18,767 nt of DNA from Gracilaria caudata (GCA_030374735.1 JASCIV010000481.1:1-18767); one strand, 5' to 3'; numbered from the stretch's first letter, positions 1 through 9,661 are shown. The notes: generated by a model not told the origin, from the sequence alone. A program made the numbers and translations.

Positions 1-295
1 CATGATAGGCTTAGAGAATCAACTACATAGAATACAATGCTTGAGAGGTCCTGACAGTAGTCAAGACTCAATATAAACTGCTTTGACGGACTTCGAGAGT
101 CTCACAACTCCTCGGCAGTCTAGTCGTACTCAAGTCAAATCTTGAAACAAACGATGATACAGCGCTTCTGAACTTGAAGCACAGATTCTTAGGATATTTT
201 CAATAAGGCATTCACGTTACATGAATGGAATCAGTTCTTGCAGATTTCCGAATGAAAAGAACAGCACGCAACACGACAAATATTTATATCCACAT
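1..295. other. no recognisable feature
   Basis: I see no convincing reading frame, repeat or RNA gene here. The minus-strand frame that is comparatively open further right becomes stop-rich in this segment. Confidence 0.4.
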
Positions 296-1497
296 CTAAA
301 ATACATACTGTTCCAGAAGAATCTTGAAACGAAAACGTTCCCAGTCATTGTCGCATCTATTTGTTACATGGAACAGCAATAATTGCAACTGCAATAGATT
401 CACCATCATGAGCGCATCGCTTTCCAAATGGCCACATTCTCAACTTTCATTATGTAAATTCCAACTATCTACGCTACGCAAATAACAGTCTTTCGCTCGG
501 CTGCTGCTCTGCGCTTTTCTCCGCCTTGTGCTCGCCCACCATCTTCGATTACCACTATTTAGCCTTCTGGTCCTGAAAATGATTGAGTTCCATCTTGTAG
601 CACTCTGTTGCTTTTTGAAGTACCGTTTAGCATGTGGTGTTTTAGTTGTTACTCCTTTTGAACCGGGATATGGAACACTATGCTGCTGAGCATCAATATT
701 ATGCACTTAATTAGTCCTCATGCTACCTCGTGGGTTCCCGCTTTCTGCTCCTCCATAATTCTTGCTTTCAACGTTCACTATGGGTACAATCCGCCCAAAA
801 GTTCCGAGTGAAGAGTATACATTCATGGCAGGAATTTGTTGCTCGGTCACTTGACTAGAACCGCTACCCGGAGGAACGTCGCTCGCACGTGTTAGGGGGC
901 CATCAGCAAACTCTCAATGCTGCATTCCAGTCGATTGCGCCCATCAAGATACAGTTACAGCGGCTTGCATACAATTTGGATCAATTTTGTAGCTCACGTT
1001 AGACCCATGAACACTGGATATGGCACGGGATGTCCTTGTTTGCAAACTGTTCTCATAAACAACGTCGAAAAATTGCAATGGGTACGAAGGTTTCTGGTGC
1101 GCATGATCTCCGGAACCGGTCGAATTTTTAATCTTGGTTACAGGAAAAATTAGGGCTGATTGTGGCGTAGAGTACACCTGACGATGAATCCCGTTTGAGG
1201 CCCAGATGTATTCTGCAGTTGTTTTCCAGCGTTGAATTGAGATTTTGGCATTACGTTCAAACGCAGAGCGGCCTCCTTTGCACCTTTGAGGCCGGCTCAA
1301 TGACTCTCCAAGCCCAAGTTGCATCGAAACACTCTAAATGGTGCCAATTGGAAGCTGCTGACTCATTGACGACCAAGCAGCAGATGTACTTTGGGAATGA
1401 GGAATGTAAGCCGTACTTGGAGATATTTTCGCATTAGATTTTACAAATATATTTTGGAGCAAAAAGACTACAGTTCCCAAGTAAAGGCGGGGACATG
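296..1497 (-). pseudogene. degenerate Ser/Gln/Pro-rich reading frame, unidentified
   Basis: One minus-strand frame can be followed from about 1497 down to a TAG at 298-296 with only about five internal stops in some 400 codons, where random sequence of this composition would give about twenty. The upstream part is rich in Ser, Thr, Pro and Gln, with clusters such as SPSTAYIPHSQSTSAAWSSM. The middle contains SGSSQVTEQQ. A basic patch near 620-490 (RRLNSGNRRWW followed by STRRRKAQSSSR) precedes a Leu-rich tail. This is the composition of a transcription-factor-like or other nucleic-acid-binding protein with disordered flanks, but I recognise no domain. The frame is kept while stops accumulate, so I call it a decayed gene. 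It could instead be a chance low-stop stretch. It runs opposite to the TXNDC9-like pseudogene next door. Confidence 0.3.
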
Positions 1498-1802
1498 AGG
1501 CCGCTAAGATTTTCCTCTAAGGAAGGCCAACTATTTTCGTAGTGCCTCATTCTCTTGAGACAAGGCATGAATCATACTATACAACTTATCGAAGCCGTAC
1601 TTGGTAAAATTGACTTTGCTTTGACACCCTGGCTTGTTCAAAATCATGTCTGTTTGCTTCGGTACGACTTCTGTCTACTTTCGATCTTTAAGTAGCTTCT
1701 ATATCAACTACTTAGGCCTCTTCCAACACAGAAATCGGTTAAATCAAGTCGCTTTGGCAGCATGACCCATGTGCTTTTTAATCGAAGGTTCAGTGACAGT
1801 CC
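1498..1802. other. intergenic stretch, nothing recognised
   Basis: This spacer lies between two divergent remnants: the minus-strand Ser-rich frame to the left and the plus-strand TXNDC9-like pseudogene to the right. It would once have held both upstream regions. I see no TATA box or strong palindrome. Confidence 0.3.
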
Positions 1803-2339
1803 GTGCGGAATGTCGTTGAGGGTCTCGAAGAGAAGCTGGATTCGGAAATAGATCGGTTGAATAATCTAGAAGATGATGATTTAGAAGCCATTCGCTGTGA
1901 ACGCCCTGCGGAAGTGAAGAAGGGCGCAATAGAAAAAGCTTTGTGGCGAAGAAACGGTCATGGCACGGTCCACGGTATCACAGAGAAAGAGTCCTTGTCG
2001 CGAGCATAGTCATCGAAGCGCATAGTCTCTATAATGTTAAGGCCCGGCTCGAACGGATATGCGGAGGAATTGTTGGACCACATTGAGAGAGTAGCCTAAC
2101 GCCACTTGGAAAGTATTTTAACTGCGACGGACGCCGAGAAGACTCATTTCTTATGTAACAGGTCAAGTATTCATGTCTTACGCTCAATCGTACTGGTTAA
2201 GGATTCCGAAATTGATCAAGTGCTACTGGGTCTCGATCAAGTAAGAGAAAGTGGAAAGTTTTCCATCGCTGCGATCAAGCAGCGCTTGAATTCGTCCGGT
2301 ATGGTAAGTAACATAAAAAGTGCAGACGGAGAGTCATAG
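1803..2339 (+). pseudogene. TXNDC9: TXNDC9 / phosducin-like thioredoxin-fold protein, pseudogene
   Basis: Seen: a single plus-strand frame holds the N-terminal helix signature of the family (EEKLDSEIDRLNNLEDDDLE), then a KK-rich stretch and NGHG matching the family's KGHG, then a thioredoxin-fold half (DAEKTHFLCNRSSIHVL, SIVLVKD, DQVLLGLD) and a C-terminal helix ending in NSSGMV. Known: TXNDC9/PLP3 proteins are cytosolic co-chaperones that act with the CCT chaperonin in folding actin and tubulin; they are about 200-230 residues long and lack a CXXC active site. Two in-frame stops interrupt it, TAG at 2007-2009 and TAA at 2097-2099, and there is no frameshift. The proline expected before the SIVLVKD strand (the cis-Pro position of thioredoxin folds) is Arg (codon 2181-2183), another sign of lost constraint. 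No intron is visible. The original start is unclear: a TGA lies in frame just upstream and 1803 is GTG. The family assignment is strong and the pseudogene status is nearly certain. Confidence 0.85.
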
Positions 2340-3628
2340 AGCTCTCTTAGTTCGGCTCGAAAGGCTTCATTGCTTCAGTTCTACTAAGCACTCTGATTGA
2401 AACATGATAGGCCCTTTTCGATCGCGGTGGGTAGCCGCAGATCTAAGCACAGCTGTAAAACGAGCATCTTGGGCCGGATATTCATCGAGCTTATGCTGAC
2501 GAAGATGAATGTTCTTCCATTTATCGTGAAATCGGAATGTAACTATTAAAGTATATCCTCCCATGACGCACCGATCCTCATGGAAAAATATGTGAAACAC
2601 TTGTTCTGAAAGTCAAAGTTTTGTCCACTCATGTGCAGATTGTGTGCGCAGCTAAAATGCTCTATATATCTCATGAAGTTAATGTCTCTCATATCGCGGA
2701 CGTCGCCCAGCCTTAATTATGTCTGCTTCGGGTGGCATGCGGTAACCGCTTTCGCTTGGCATTGGTCATTGTTATGATACGTCGTGATTGCTAATGAGAA
2801 TCGGGTCGTGGTAAAGACCAACTGAGTGCAGATTCATTAATGTGAATTCTATCGTTACAGTCAGCCAATGTTCATAGTTAATGCGTCGGGGAAAGGTTTA
2901 GACCCGAGTGAGTTCGGTGCACCTTCTTCATGAATCGGAGTTACGCAAATCTTTGCAATCTATTGCATAAGGTGATGCACGAGAATTAGCCACACCATCG
3001 AATTGACCATTAGCGTTTTTTAAGTAACGAAAAATTTGTCTTGTTTTGAAGTAGGACCAGGTGAGCAGCAACGCGCTGTTTAATTGAAAGATCGTAGAAC
3101 GTTAAATTTTTGGGCTTATGTCCAAACAGCGAGGGAACTAACACTGCGTGTCCTACCCAGCTTTCTAAGGACTTAGCTTACGCGAACCAGTTCTGAACTC
3201 GCTTGCAGATACTACATCAGCAGTGAGTACAACGATAGACTACGCCTAGCCTGCTTCCAAAAACTGTCCGGCAAGTATCCAAAGGGTCTTGAGCCTCACA
3301 GCCTGTAAACTCTTCTACAGATCTATATTTGCATTTTTCGCGTAACTGTAAAAAAAGTCCGCCAAACGTCTACTTTCTAGACAAACTTTCTTAGTCCATA
3401 TTTTCTGATGGACATCGTTTGCTGCTTTGCTTCAAGTTGTTCATCCGGAGCAGCTACTATAACTACTACATAATTTTTTGCTTGCCAACCCGCAATTAGC
3501 TATCGACTGTATCAACATCACAATTGTTCAATTTTAAAATGCGATCATTCAAAATACAAACCACTTTACCTTCTCGTCGCTGTTTCGCGACAGAATAGGG
3601 CAAACCAGTCTACGCTGTCCGAAAGATA
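2340..3628. other. long stretch with no supportable gene
   Basis: No intact gene is visible in almost 1.3 kb. On the minus strand one frame reads in a protein-like way from about 3059 down to 2367 (for example YFKTRQIFRYLKNANGQFDG and GGYTLIVTFRFHDKW), and its last 77 codons are open. However, it carries about eight internal stops in 231 codons, close to random expectation. Another minus frame around 3360-3240 reads as a Cys-rich stretch. These may be very old gene debris, but I cannot assign a family. Confidence 0.3.
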
Positions 3629-3665
3629 GGCTGACGATGCACGCGAAAAGCGTGCATTGTCAGCC
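3629..3665. repeat. 16-bp perfect-pairing hairpin with GAAAA loop
   Basis: The left arm at 3629-3644 (GGCTGACGATGCACGC) pairs with the right arm at 3650-3665 (GCGTGCATTGTCAGCC) around a 5-nt GAAAA loop. The only non-Watson-Crick position is a G-T, which would be a G-U wobble in RNA. It lies about 100 bp beyond the 3' end of the chorismate synthase pseudogene. It is too short for a typical miRNA precursor. It could be a transcript 3'-end stem, a protein-binding cruciform or the trace of a small inverted-repeat element. Confidence 0.8.
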
Positions 3666-3676
3666 CTTCTTCACGA

Positions 3677-3690
3677 CACGTGTACACGTG
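3677..3690. promoter_or_regulatory. 14-bp palindrome carrying two CACGTG boxes
   Basis: The sequence CACGTGTACACGTG is a perfect 14-bp palindrome made of two CACGTG hexamers separated by TA. CACGTG is the classical E-box/G-box bound by bHLH and bZIP factors. It sits 11 bp right of the strong hairpin. Use as a binding site is inferred from the motif only. Confidence 0.5.
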
Positions 3691-3762
3691 ATAAGAATTG
3701 ACCTTAATTCTAAATTTGGAAATCACCTGGAAACGATGGTTTAGCTCTAGGGCTAAAAATCC

Positions 3763-4777
3763 TTATTTAAAAAGGCATATTGGCATTGCTTTCGGAAGTA
3801 CGCACGGATCAGGTCTTCCCTTTTCTCTAAGTTCTGTTTCCTCTCCACCTGGCGTGACTGGCTTCTGAAGTCTCCCTATGGTGCTTGTAGGCTTCAAAGC
3901 CATTCTGATTACGATGGGTTCACCATTACTTGTTCGACCTTGTACACATCCGCCACGGTTTGTGGTCGTTCTCGTTCTTCCGTCCTCTTCAATATAAAAT
4001 TCGTCATTTTGCTCGATACCTGTGAGAATCTCTTCCTCAAAATCAAAACCTTTCAAACGGGTAAGCTCATACAGGCCTTCAAGAAGTCCGCTTCAAGCTT
4101 ATGGAAAATAGAATATATGCAGCCGGCAGGAATATTCCTTGCCACAATCTCAGACACTATTTCCCGACTTGCGATTCTGATCAACATATGCAATTATCTT
4201 CGCCGTGGCTGCCAGATCAGGGTATCGTATAATGTTCGAATTCAGGTGTCCCATGGTGACGCGGCTCTGGTCAACAAGAGGGGCTTCAATATGGAGAACA
4301 CGCTTGACGTAGCCGACTATATCCACTCCCGCATACTTCTTCAGAATCTTTCGGGCAATGTCGCCAGCTCCCACCCGGCCAATTGTTTTCGTAGCTGAAG
4401 ACCGACCGCCACCAGCATGCTGGAAATGCCGTACTTTGCGTTGTAGGCTGTATCAGATTGCGATGGAGAATACGCAACATCCATGGTATCATGGTCCTGG
4501 CTGCGTTGATACTTATTGCGCACAAGCATATCTATATGTGTACCAATCGTGGTCCAATCAACTACTCCGGACAGAACTTCAACTACGTCAGCCTCTTTTC
4601 TTAGGATGAAAATACGACTCTACCAAGGGCGCCGGCCATCTAGATCGCACTGAATATCATGGCGATGCAGTGGAAGTCTAGTGAGCAGCCATCGACACTC
4701 ACAACAACTCCCACGTTATGACTTTTGCTCCAGGTGCAGATTCTGAAGAAGCGACCGAAAGAATTTCAGGGCCCCAT
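3763..4777 (-). pseudogene. aroC: chorismate synthase pseudogene, nearly full length
   Basis: Known: chorismate synthase converts 5-enolpyruvylshikimate-3-phosphate to chorismate, the last shikimate step, using reduced FMN; it is about 360-400 residues long. Seen in order on the minus strand: an N-terminal FRICTWSKSH (family FRxTTxGESHG) near 4750-4721; SVDGC; DIQCDLDGRRP; LVRNKYQRSQDHD; AGGGRSSATKTIGRVGAG at 4416-4363; GNSV near 4155; EIVARNIPAG; NDEFYIEEDGRTRTTT; and SNGEPIVIRMALKPTSTIG, ending in a degraded DPCVLPKAMPI. Damage includes a TGA four codons after the probable ATG (4768-4766), TAG at 4622-4620 where the family has the Gln of PGQS, frame changes near 4682, 4425, 4150 and 4059, short internal deletions, and loss of the C-terminus. 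Conserved residues are also lost (GESHG to SKSHN, LGEP to CIYS). The ancestral gene had no visible intron. Identity and non-function are both well supported. Confidence 0.92.
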
Positions 4778-5349
4778 TGTAGCACCTTGGGGGCGTCTGG
4801 ACTGGGTTCCTATATTGTCAATTTGAAAATTACTTCTCAAGAACGCAGTCTGACTATGCGGGAGATGGAAGAATGCCACCATACGGGGAACAAAATCTTA
4901 GGGTGGGAGAATAAGGAGAATAAGCCTGCAAGGTTTGCTTGCTCCATACCATTTGCGAGCACACGTTCAGTGAGCAGCAAAAACCACTGTTTTGCAGTAC
5001 GTTGTATAGGATTATGTCTTGAAACGGCGGAACCAGTGGGGTCTTCTATCGTGAGATCAGTACTGGGGTGCCAGTGGTTGAATACGTTTTTGCAACAGCT
5101 GAAATGCCATTGGGAGACGTGCTGACTGTTGGCCTTTCATCAATGTCCTTCACTTCGAATCTGCTCTTTGACTGCTTTTTCGGTGCTGGAACACCACTTG
5201 AGGGCGGAAGAAGGGTAGTTGTAGAGCCAACGGCTCCGCCTATGGGCAACAGATGCCGATGACGCAAAGGTCTTGCACGGAGCATTTTGGATTTCCTTGA
5301 ACTGAAGTATGCTGTTTCTCTTGCAGGAACTGCCCCATGTTGATCAAGG
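4778..5349 (-). other. patchy Ser/Thr/Pro-rich frames, probable remnant
   Basis: Minus-strand translations here alternate between frames with disordered-protein composition, such as STSPNGISAVAKTYSTTGTP near 5130-5070, SGVPAPKKQSKSR near 5205-5165 and AYSPYSPT near 4905. A plus-strand open frame of 135 codons (4718-5125) overlaps the start of the chorismate synthase remnant and is probably its antisense shadow. The likeliest reading is the eroded 3' part of the Ser/Pro/Gln-rich gene upstream, but no frame is intact. Confidence 0.25.
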
Positions 5350-5760
5350 CTAATGGAAGAGCCGCTGCCGTTGGATTAGTGCCTGAATGATACTAGTGGC
5401 AATTGAATACGCATCAGAAGCTGGGGCTCCCTGAGTCATAGAAGATGCAGATGGAGTTGAGATCATGGTGGGGTCCACAGACCGTTGTGTAGGATTTCTC
5501 TGAACATTTAACAATTGTTGCACAGCTTGGCTAGGGACTGCGTGACTCTTTGCCACAGGCTGTGCTGGTTTCACATTAGCATTGGGTTTCGGGTAGGCCT
5601 GTACCCTTCTCGGAAGGTGAATAATGCTAGCTGAAGAAGCTGATGGCAAGAATCCCTTTGAAGGCACAGAGTGAATTGGTATGAGCGGTGATGATTGTGA
5701 CGAAGTGGGCCCCCGTCCAGTATCAGTTACATTTGATGTAGAATGACGCCAAGCTTCGAG
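5350..5760 (-). pseudogene. Ser/Pro/Gln-rich open segment, probable activation-region remnant
   Basis: A minus-strand frame is open for 136 codons from 5760 to a stop at 5350, with no ATG at its start. It is dominated by Ser, Pro, Gln, Ala and Thr (PTSSQSSPLIPIHS, PKPNANVKPAQPVAKS, SQAVQQLLNVQ, MISTPSASSM). This is disordered, low-complexity composition with no domain. It follows the heat-shock-factor-like remnant on the same strand but in another frame. Known heat-shock factors carry such a C-terminal activation region, so the two may be parts of one broken gene. This link is inference. Confidence 0.35.
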
Positions 5761-6121
5761 TCAAGATTGATGACTACCCTTGCCACAACGCGAGAAATGG
5801 TGCGATATTGTGAGGATGCAGCCATTTGCGCATATGACGATGCGTTATACTGATCACACACTGAGGTGCATTTGAAACAGATTGCGGTTAACCTATGCCC
5901 ATGTTTGTTGTAATGGTCTGCTCGGAACGTACGAAAACGAATTCTGTAGCTGAAAAGCCAGTGATACGTGATTGCGAGGAGATTTGGAAGTAGAGGACTT
6001 CTTGTCTTTGATGAAAGAAGTTGGAAATATGGAGAGAGATCATTAGAATCATCTACGCTTTCCATATTTCGACAAATCCTCTTTGTACTGTCATCTCCAA
6101 AGCAGTAGGGCGGCTCTTGTT

Positions 6122-6796
6122 CTACGAACCATATGTGTTCGCTGACAAGGGAGCATTGTCATACACAACATTCGCCGCACTCAATGCTGTATGAATCAAA
6201 GCATGAGTTGGCGTAGAACTCACCGAGCTCGCACCACCCAATCTTCACATTCGTGCCATTGAAGAGTGGTTCTCAGGAGGTTCTTTATGGCGCGGAGCCC
6301 AGTTGCCCACAATTTTCGCCGCCTGAGCCTCGTAGCAAACATCGGCGACTACCTGCTCGAGTGGCACGCTTTCTGACGGAGATGTATCGCTAGTGCCTTG
6401 TTGTGCATCTGACCCTCTACTATCCTGATTCGCAGCTCTCTTTTGCTGTATTCCGTTGCCGAAATATTCTTCAATATCCTCACCCATACCTTAAACCGTA
6501 CGATCATGCACTCCAGTCCTATGGGATTGAGCAGCTTTCTGAATGTTGACGACTGAGCGACCAGCGTTAAGGTGGATCTCCTCTGGAGCCTATAGCCGGC
6601 ACCGGCATTCGAGACGTTTCTGAACAAAATTTGTAAACAGTTTGCGCTTGAGGAGGCGCTTCGCGAACAGGCCGATATTTGGGTCTTTTATCCAGGCAGT
6701 CAGCGACAAATCATGGTAGTCCTGCGAAAACGTGCTCGCACCTGGGCCAATGATTGTGGGTGGTGGGTTCTGCAAGGTGCAGAACAAGGAATGCAT
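6122..6796 (-). pseudogene. heat-shock-factor-like DNA-binding protein remnant
   Basis: Seen: the minus-strand frame from the ATG at 6796 reads FSQDYHDLSLTAWIKDPN, then LFAKRLLKRKLFTNFVQKRL. This resembles the heat-shock-factor core of a strand W-x-K-DP, the FAxxLLP helix and the recognition helix FxSFVRQLNxYGF, with short gaps. It is followed by VVNIQKAAQSHRT and an acidic/Gln-rich segment (GEDIEEYFGNGIQQKR). Four stops fall in the frame (TAG near 6593, TAA near 6493, TGA near 6245, and TAG at 6124). Known: these factors bind nGAAn arrays in stress promoters through a winged helix-turn-helix. The hallmark RQLNxYGF is eroded to QKRLECRCRL, so the identification is tentative. It would be a pseudogene in any case. 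The strand matches the chorismate synthase remnant downstream. Confidence 0.35.
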
Positions 6797-7959
6797 CGAG
6801 GATCACCGCTGTGAACGTGGACAACATGCGAGCGGATTGGGGCGCGATCGGTGAGAGAGACTAGGCGTTGGGATGATTGGCAGTCAAGCGCTGAGATGAC
6901 GTGCCAGGAAAAAGCAGTATGTATGTGCCAATTGGACACAGTCAACGAATATTTGCGGCCATGGTGCGCTCCAGGCTCGAACTGCTGCCAAAACCAGTCC
7001 GTGTCCACTTCTCTTGGCCCTTCTGCGCGTGATGCAGGCTGGCAATTCTGCTCCAATCGCAAACCCTCTGCTCCCTCATCCTATAACCGTCTTCGAGTAC
7101 CACTTCGAGAAGTAGTTCGCCGACACGCACGATTGCAGACGGTGTGATTGAGGACGAAGCAAATGAGCTGAACTGTTGCCGAGCTCGGCTGGCCTGACGT
7201 CGTCTTTGGCGCACCAGAAAGAATCTGAGGCGATTCGAGTTCGTCACAAGTAAGAATTGTCGTGGTTAATTAGTGTCTTGGGAATGTGCATCCCATACGA
7301 GCCATCAAATTGACAGCACGGTTCCACCGGTTCGAGGATGTACATTCTGATCACTTGCTTCAACATGCTCACATCTGCGTACCAATTAGGCTCAGTTCAC
7401 CCAGGAATCACAATGCACAAATATCGGATATCCTACGCACAATGACCATTGGCGTATTGGTGTGCACGCGCAAGAACCCGCGCTGAGTGCCTGTCCAAGG
7501 CGCCGTTTTAGCGGTGGGGAAGAGCGTGCTGACGGGAGTTCTACAGTGCGAAGGATGTTTAAGGGAGCATAGAATGACAGATCTAATGCCGCAAACGGGG
7601 AAGCAGTTTCGTCTGTAATGTCGGAATGCTAGTTTAGTATGCTAGATCGCAAGTTATGCAAACAAAAATCCGAGAGAAACTGCGAGAAAGGCAGGTTGCG
7701 CTAGTTAACAAGCCAAAAAGTATGTTTTTTGGAAATACCGCTTTCGTGGCATGACGTTTGTTTGTCACTCAGTACTGTTCTGTACTTGGATGAAGTTTAA
7801 TGGAAAGAAGGTTTCCATCCAGTCCTAGTTCACAAGAATATGCAGCGCTTCTCAGAAGCTTCATCCGAAATCCAGTCAATGATTTTCAATTTACCTCCAC
7901 ATATTTCCATCAGTTGGGGTTCTGAGTCTGAGTCTCGTCCAAATTAATGTGGTAAAAGT
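6797..7959. other. stretch with overlapping short frames, no supportable gene
   Basis: Several 60-120 codon open frames overlap on both strands between 6850 and 7250, for example a minus frame with RFFLVRQRRRQASRARQQFSSFASSS. None stands out in composition or recognisable motif, and none has a convincing start context. From 7250 to 7960 I see nothing beyond random-looking sequence. Confidence 0.35.
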
Positions 7960-8190
7960 TCCATGAGACGCTTTCATCGCCTTCGTGCACTCGCCTCGCC
8001 CCAAAGCGGCTCCCCATCCCCACTATCCTCCTTTCACGCTGCCCCCCCAAAATACGATCCGCTGTCCGCACCGTGTGCTCCGCGTTTCGATACCCCATCA
8101 AAACCGACGCCCCAAGACCGCTCCCTTTGCCACATTCACAATACCCTTCCCCTTTGCAAGCCTTCCTCCCCTTTTCTTCATTCGACTCTC

Positions 8191-8480
8191 TGATATGGGT
8201 TCTGTTCAATGATTCCGAATATCTTATGAGTCTCAATGTCTTCTATTGGGCACACTGTTAATAAAATATCAGATAAGCACACAACTCTGTGAACACCATC
8301 CTAAAACCAATTTCGAACCTCATCCGCACTCATTCCGCTCCACCTCCACACTTTCCGACCGTACCAGCAGCTCTCTTGTTCCATGAATTTTTCCGCCACG
8401 CCAATTCCCTTTGACATCCGCAGTAGCAACCCTTTCGAGGATGCACCTCTTATGTCAACGTGATTAACACGCGCTATGCA
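8191..8480 (+). repeat. 290-bp direct repeat, copy 1
   Basis: This aligns without any gap over 290 bp to 10067-10356, with about 37 differences by hand count (about 87% identity). Both copies start TGATATG and end in TGCA. Identity stops abruptly at both ends. The longest shared block is about 32 bp, around ACCGTACCAGCAGCTC. The TG...CA ends recall long terminal repeats, but there is no matching target-site duplication at the outer flanks, no purine tract before the second copy and no obvious primer-binding site after the first. Confidence 0.9.
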
Positions 8481-8894
8481 GCACTGTACGCCTCTATCTC
8501 GTACATGACCTAAGCATTTCGTACGGTCTAGCACCCTAGTGCCAAGCTCTCAACTGCATCGCAGAAGTTCAGAGTTTCGTATTTGTGATAAGTAAAAATT
8601 GGCTTCCTCTTTCCAAACCTATGCCACGTAAAGTAATGTTTTACATCCTGTACATCTCGCATGCGTTCCGTTTCAATTCGCTCCTCTTATACTACTGTAC
8701 TAAGCGCTCCCACTCTCTTATGCAATTTGTGCACAGTACCGCGATGTCCCTCTGCGTCGCCCAATTCTCACCACAGCTGTCTAAACCCAGCTGCATACCA
8801 GAAGCCTATCTGGATATCGTTTGCGCATGCACTCCTTGTTTTGTGCCCACCGCAAACTATTTTTTGCTGCATCATTCGCAAAATTTCGAACACA

Positions 8895-9000
8895 TTCGCC
8901 AACCTTCGCCAACCTTCGCCAACCTTCGCCAACCTTCGCCAACCGTCGCCAACCTTCGCCAACCTTCGCCAACCCTCGCCAATATTCGCCAACATTCGCC
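8895..9000 (+). repeat. 10-bp minisatellite, unit TTCGCCAACC
   Basis: About ten full units plus a partial one lie head to tail. Most are exact TTCGCCAACC, and units towards the right edge vary (GTCGCCAACC, CTCGCCAATA, TTCGCCAACA). Because 10 is one more than a multiple of 3, all three plus frames encode the same 10-residue repeat (PSPTFANLRQ). Coding use is not supported by the flanks. Confidence 0.95.
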
Positions 9001-9661
9001 TATTGCACGAAACATATTCAGCTCACCCACATGCAACACACCCAATCACACCCAATCGTTTCGCACCGTTTCGATCCCACGTACACACCGTCGTGTTTCT
9101 CGTCTCATAAACTACTCTTCACAACTTTTCAGCTTCTAACTCCTCTCCTGTTCTGTTTGCCACCTCGATGAACCACATCCACACAACTTGCCACACCGCA
9201 CACTGCACCACTACTGTCCACGTCACTTCAAAGCAAGCAGTTGCCCCGCCACCGTACTCCATCGCTCCTTATTGTACGTATCTGACATTAATCTATATAT
9301 TATTAAAAAATTAGTTGCCTATCCACCATCACATCACACTTTCCGAACCATTCATGTACTGCCTCTCTCTTTCATCACCACATAATACTGTTCTATAATA
9401 CTGTTATGCGTGCTCAAATACACCACCTCTCACTCTTCTGCACCTCCCCAAACTGAGCTTCGGTGCTACCATCTGCAACCTACTGCTGCCTGCATATCAC
9501 AAAACCTCCGCAACCTTCTCACACACTTCTTTCCGTGTGTCATTCTCAAAACCAAAACATCAACCATATTGCAGCTCATACCTTTCTGTCTTCTCTGGGC
9601 GAACGCTTTTGCTATCCACCTCAATTCAAAGCACTCAGCAGTACGGCAGCACCGTAATGTA

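Noticed and set aside
2367..3059. minus-strand protein-like frame ending in an open 77-codon stretch
   Set aside because: About eight stops in 231 codons is near random expectation; without a recognised motif it cannot be called a gene remnant.
3940..4398. 152-codon plus-strand frame
   Set aside because: It is the antisense of conserved chorismate synthase motifs on the minus strand.
4718..5125. 135-codon plus-strand frame
   Set aside because: Its start runs antisense over the conserved N-terminal motif of the chorismate synthase remnant, and no domain is visible.
7910..8236. 108-codon minus-strand basic frame, Gly/Arg/Glu-rich
   Set aside because: It is the complement of the C-rich block; its composition follows the skew and there is no motif.
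8585..9139. 184-codon plus-strand frame (with 149- and 116-codon frames overlapping it)
   Set aside because: All three plus frames are open at once because G, and so TAG/TGA, is scarce; the protein is mostly the minisatellite plus low-complexity text, with no domain.
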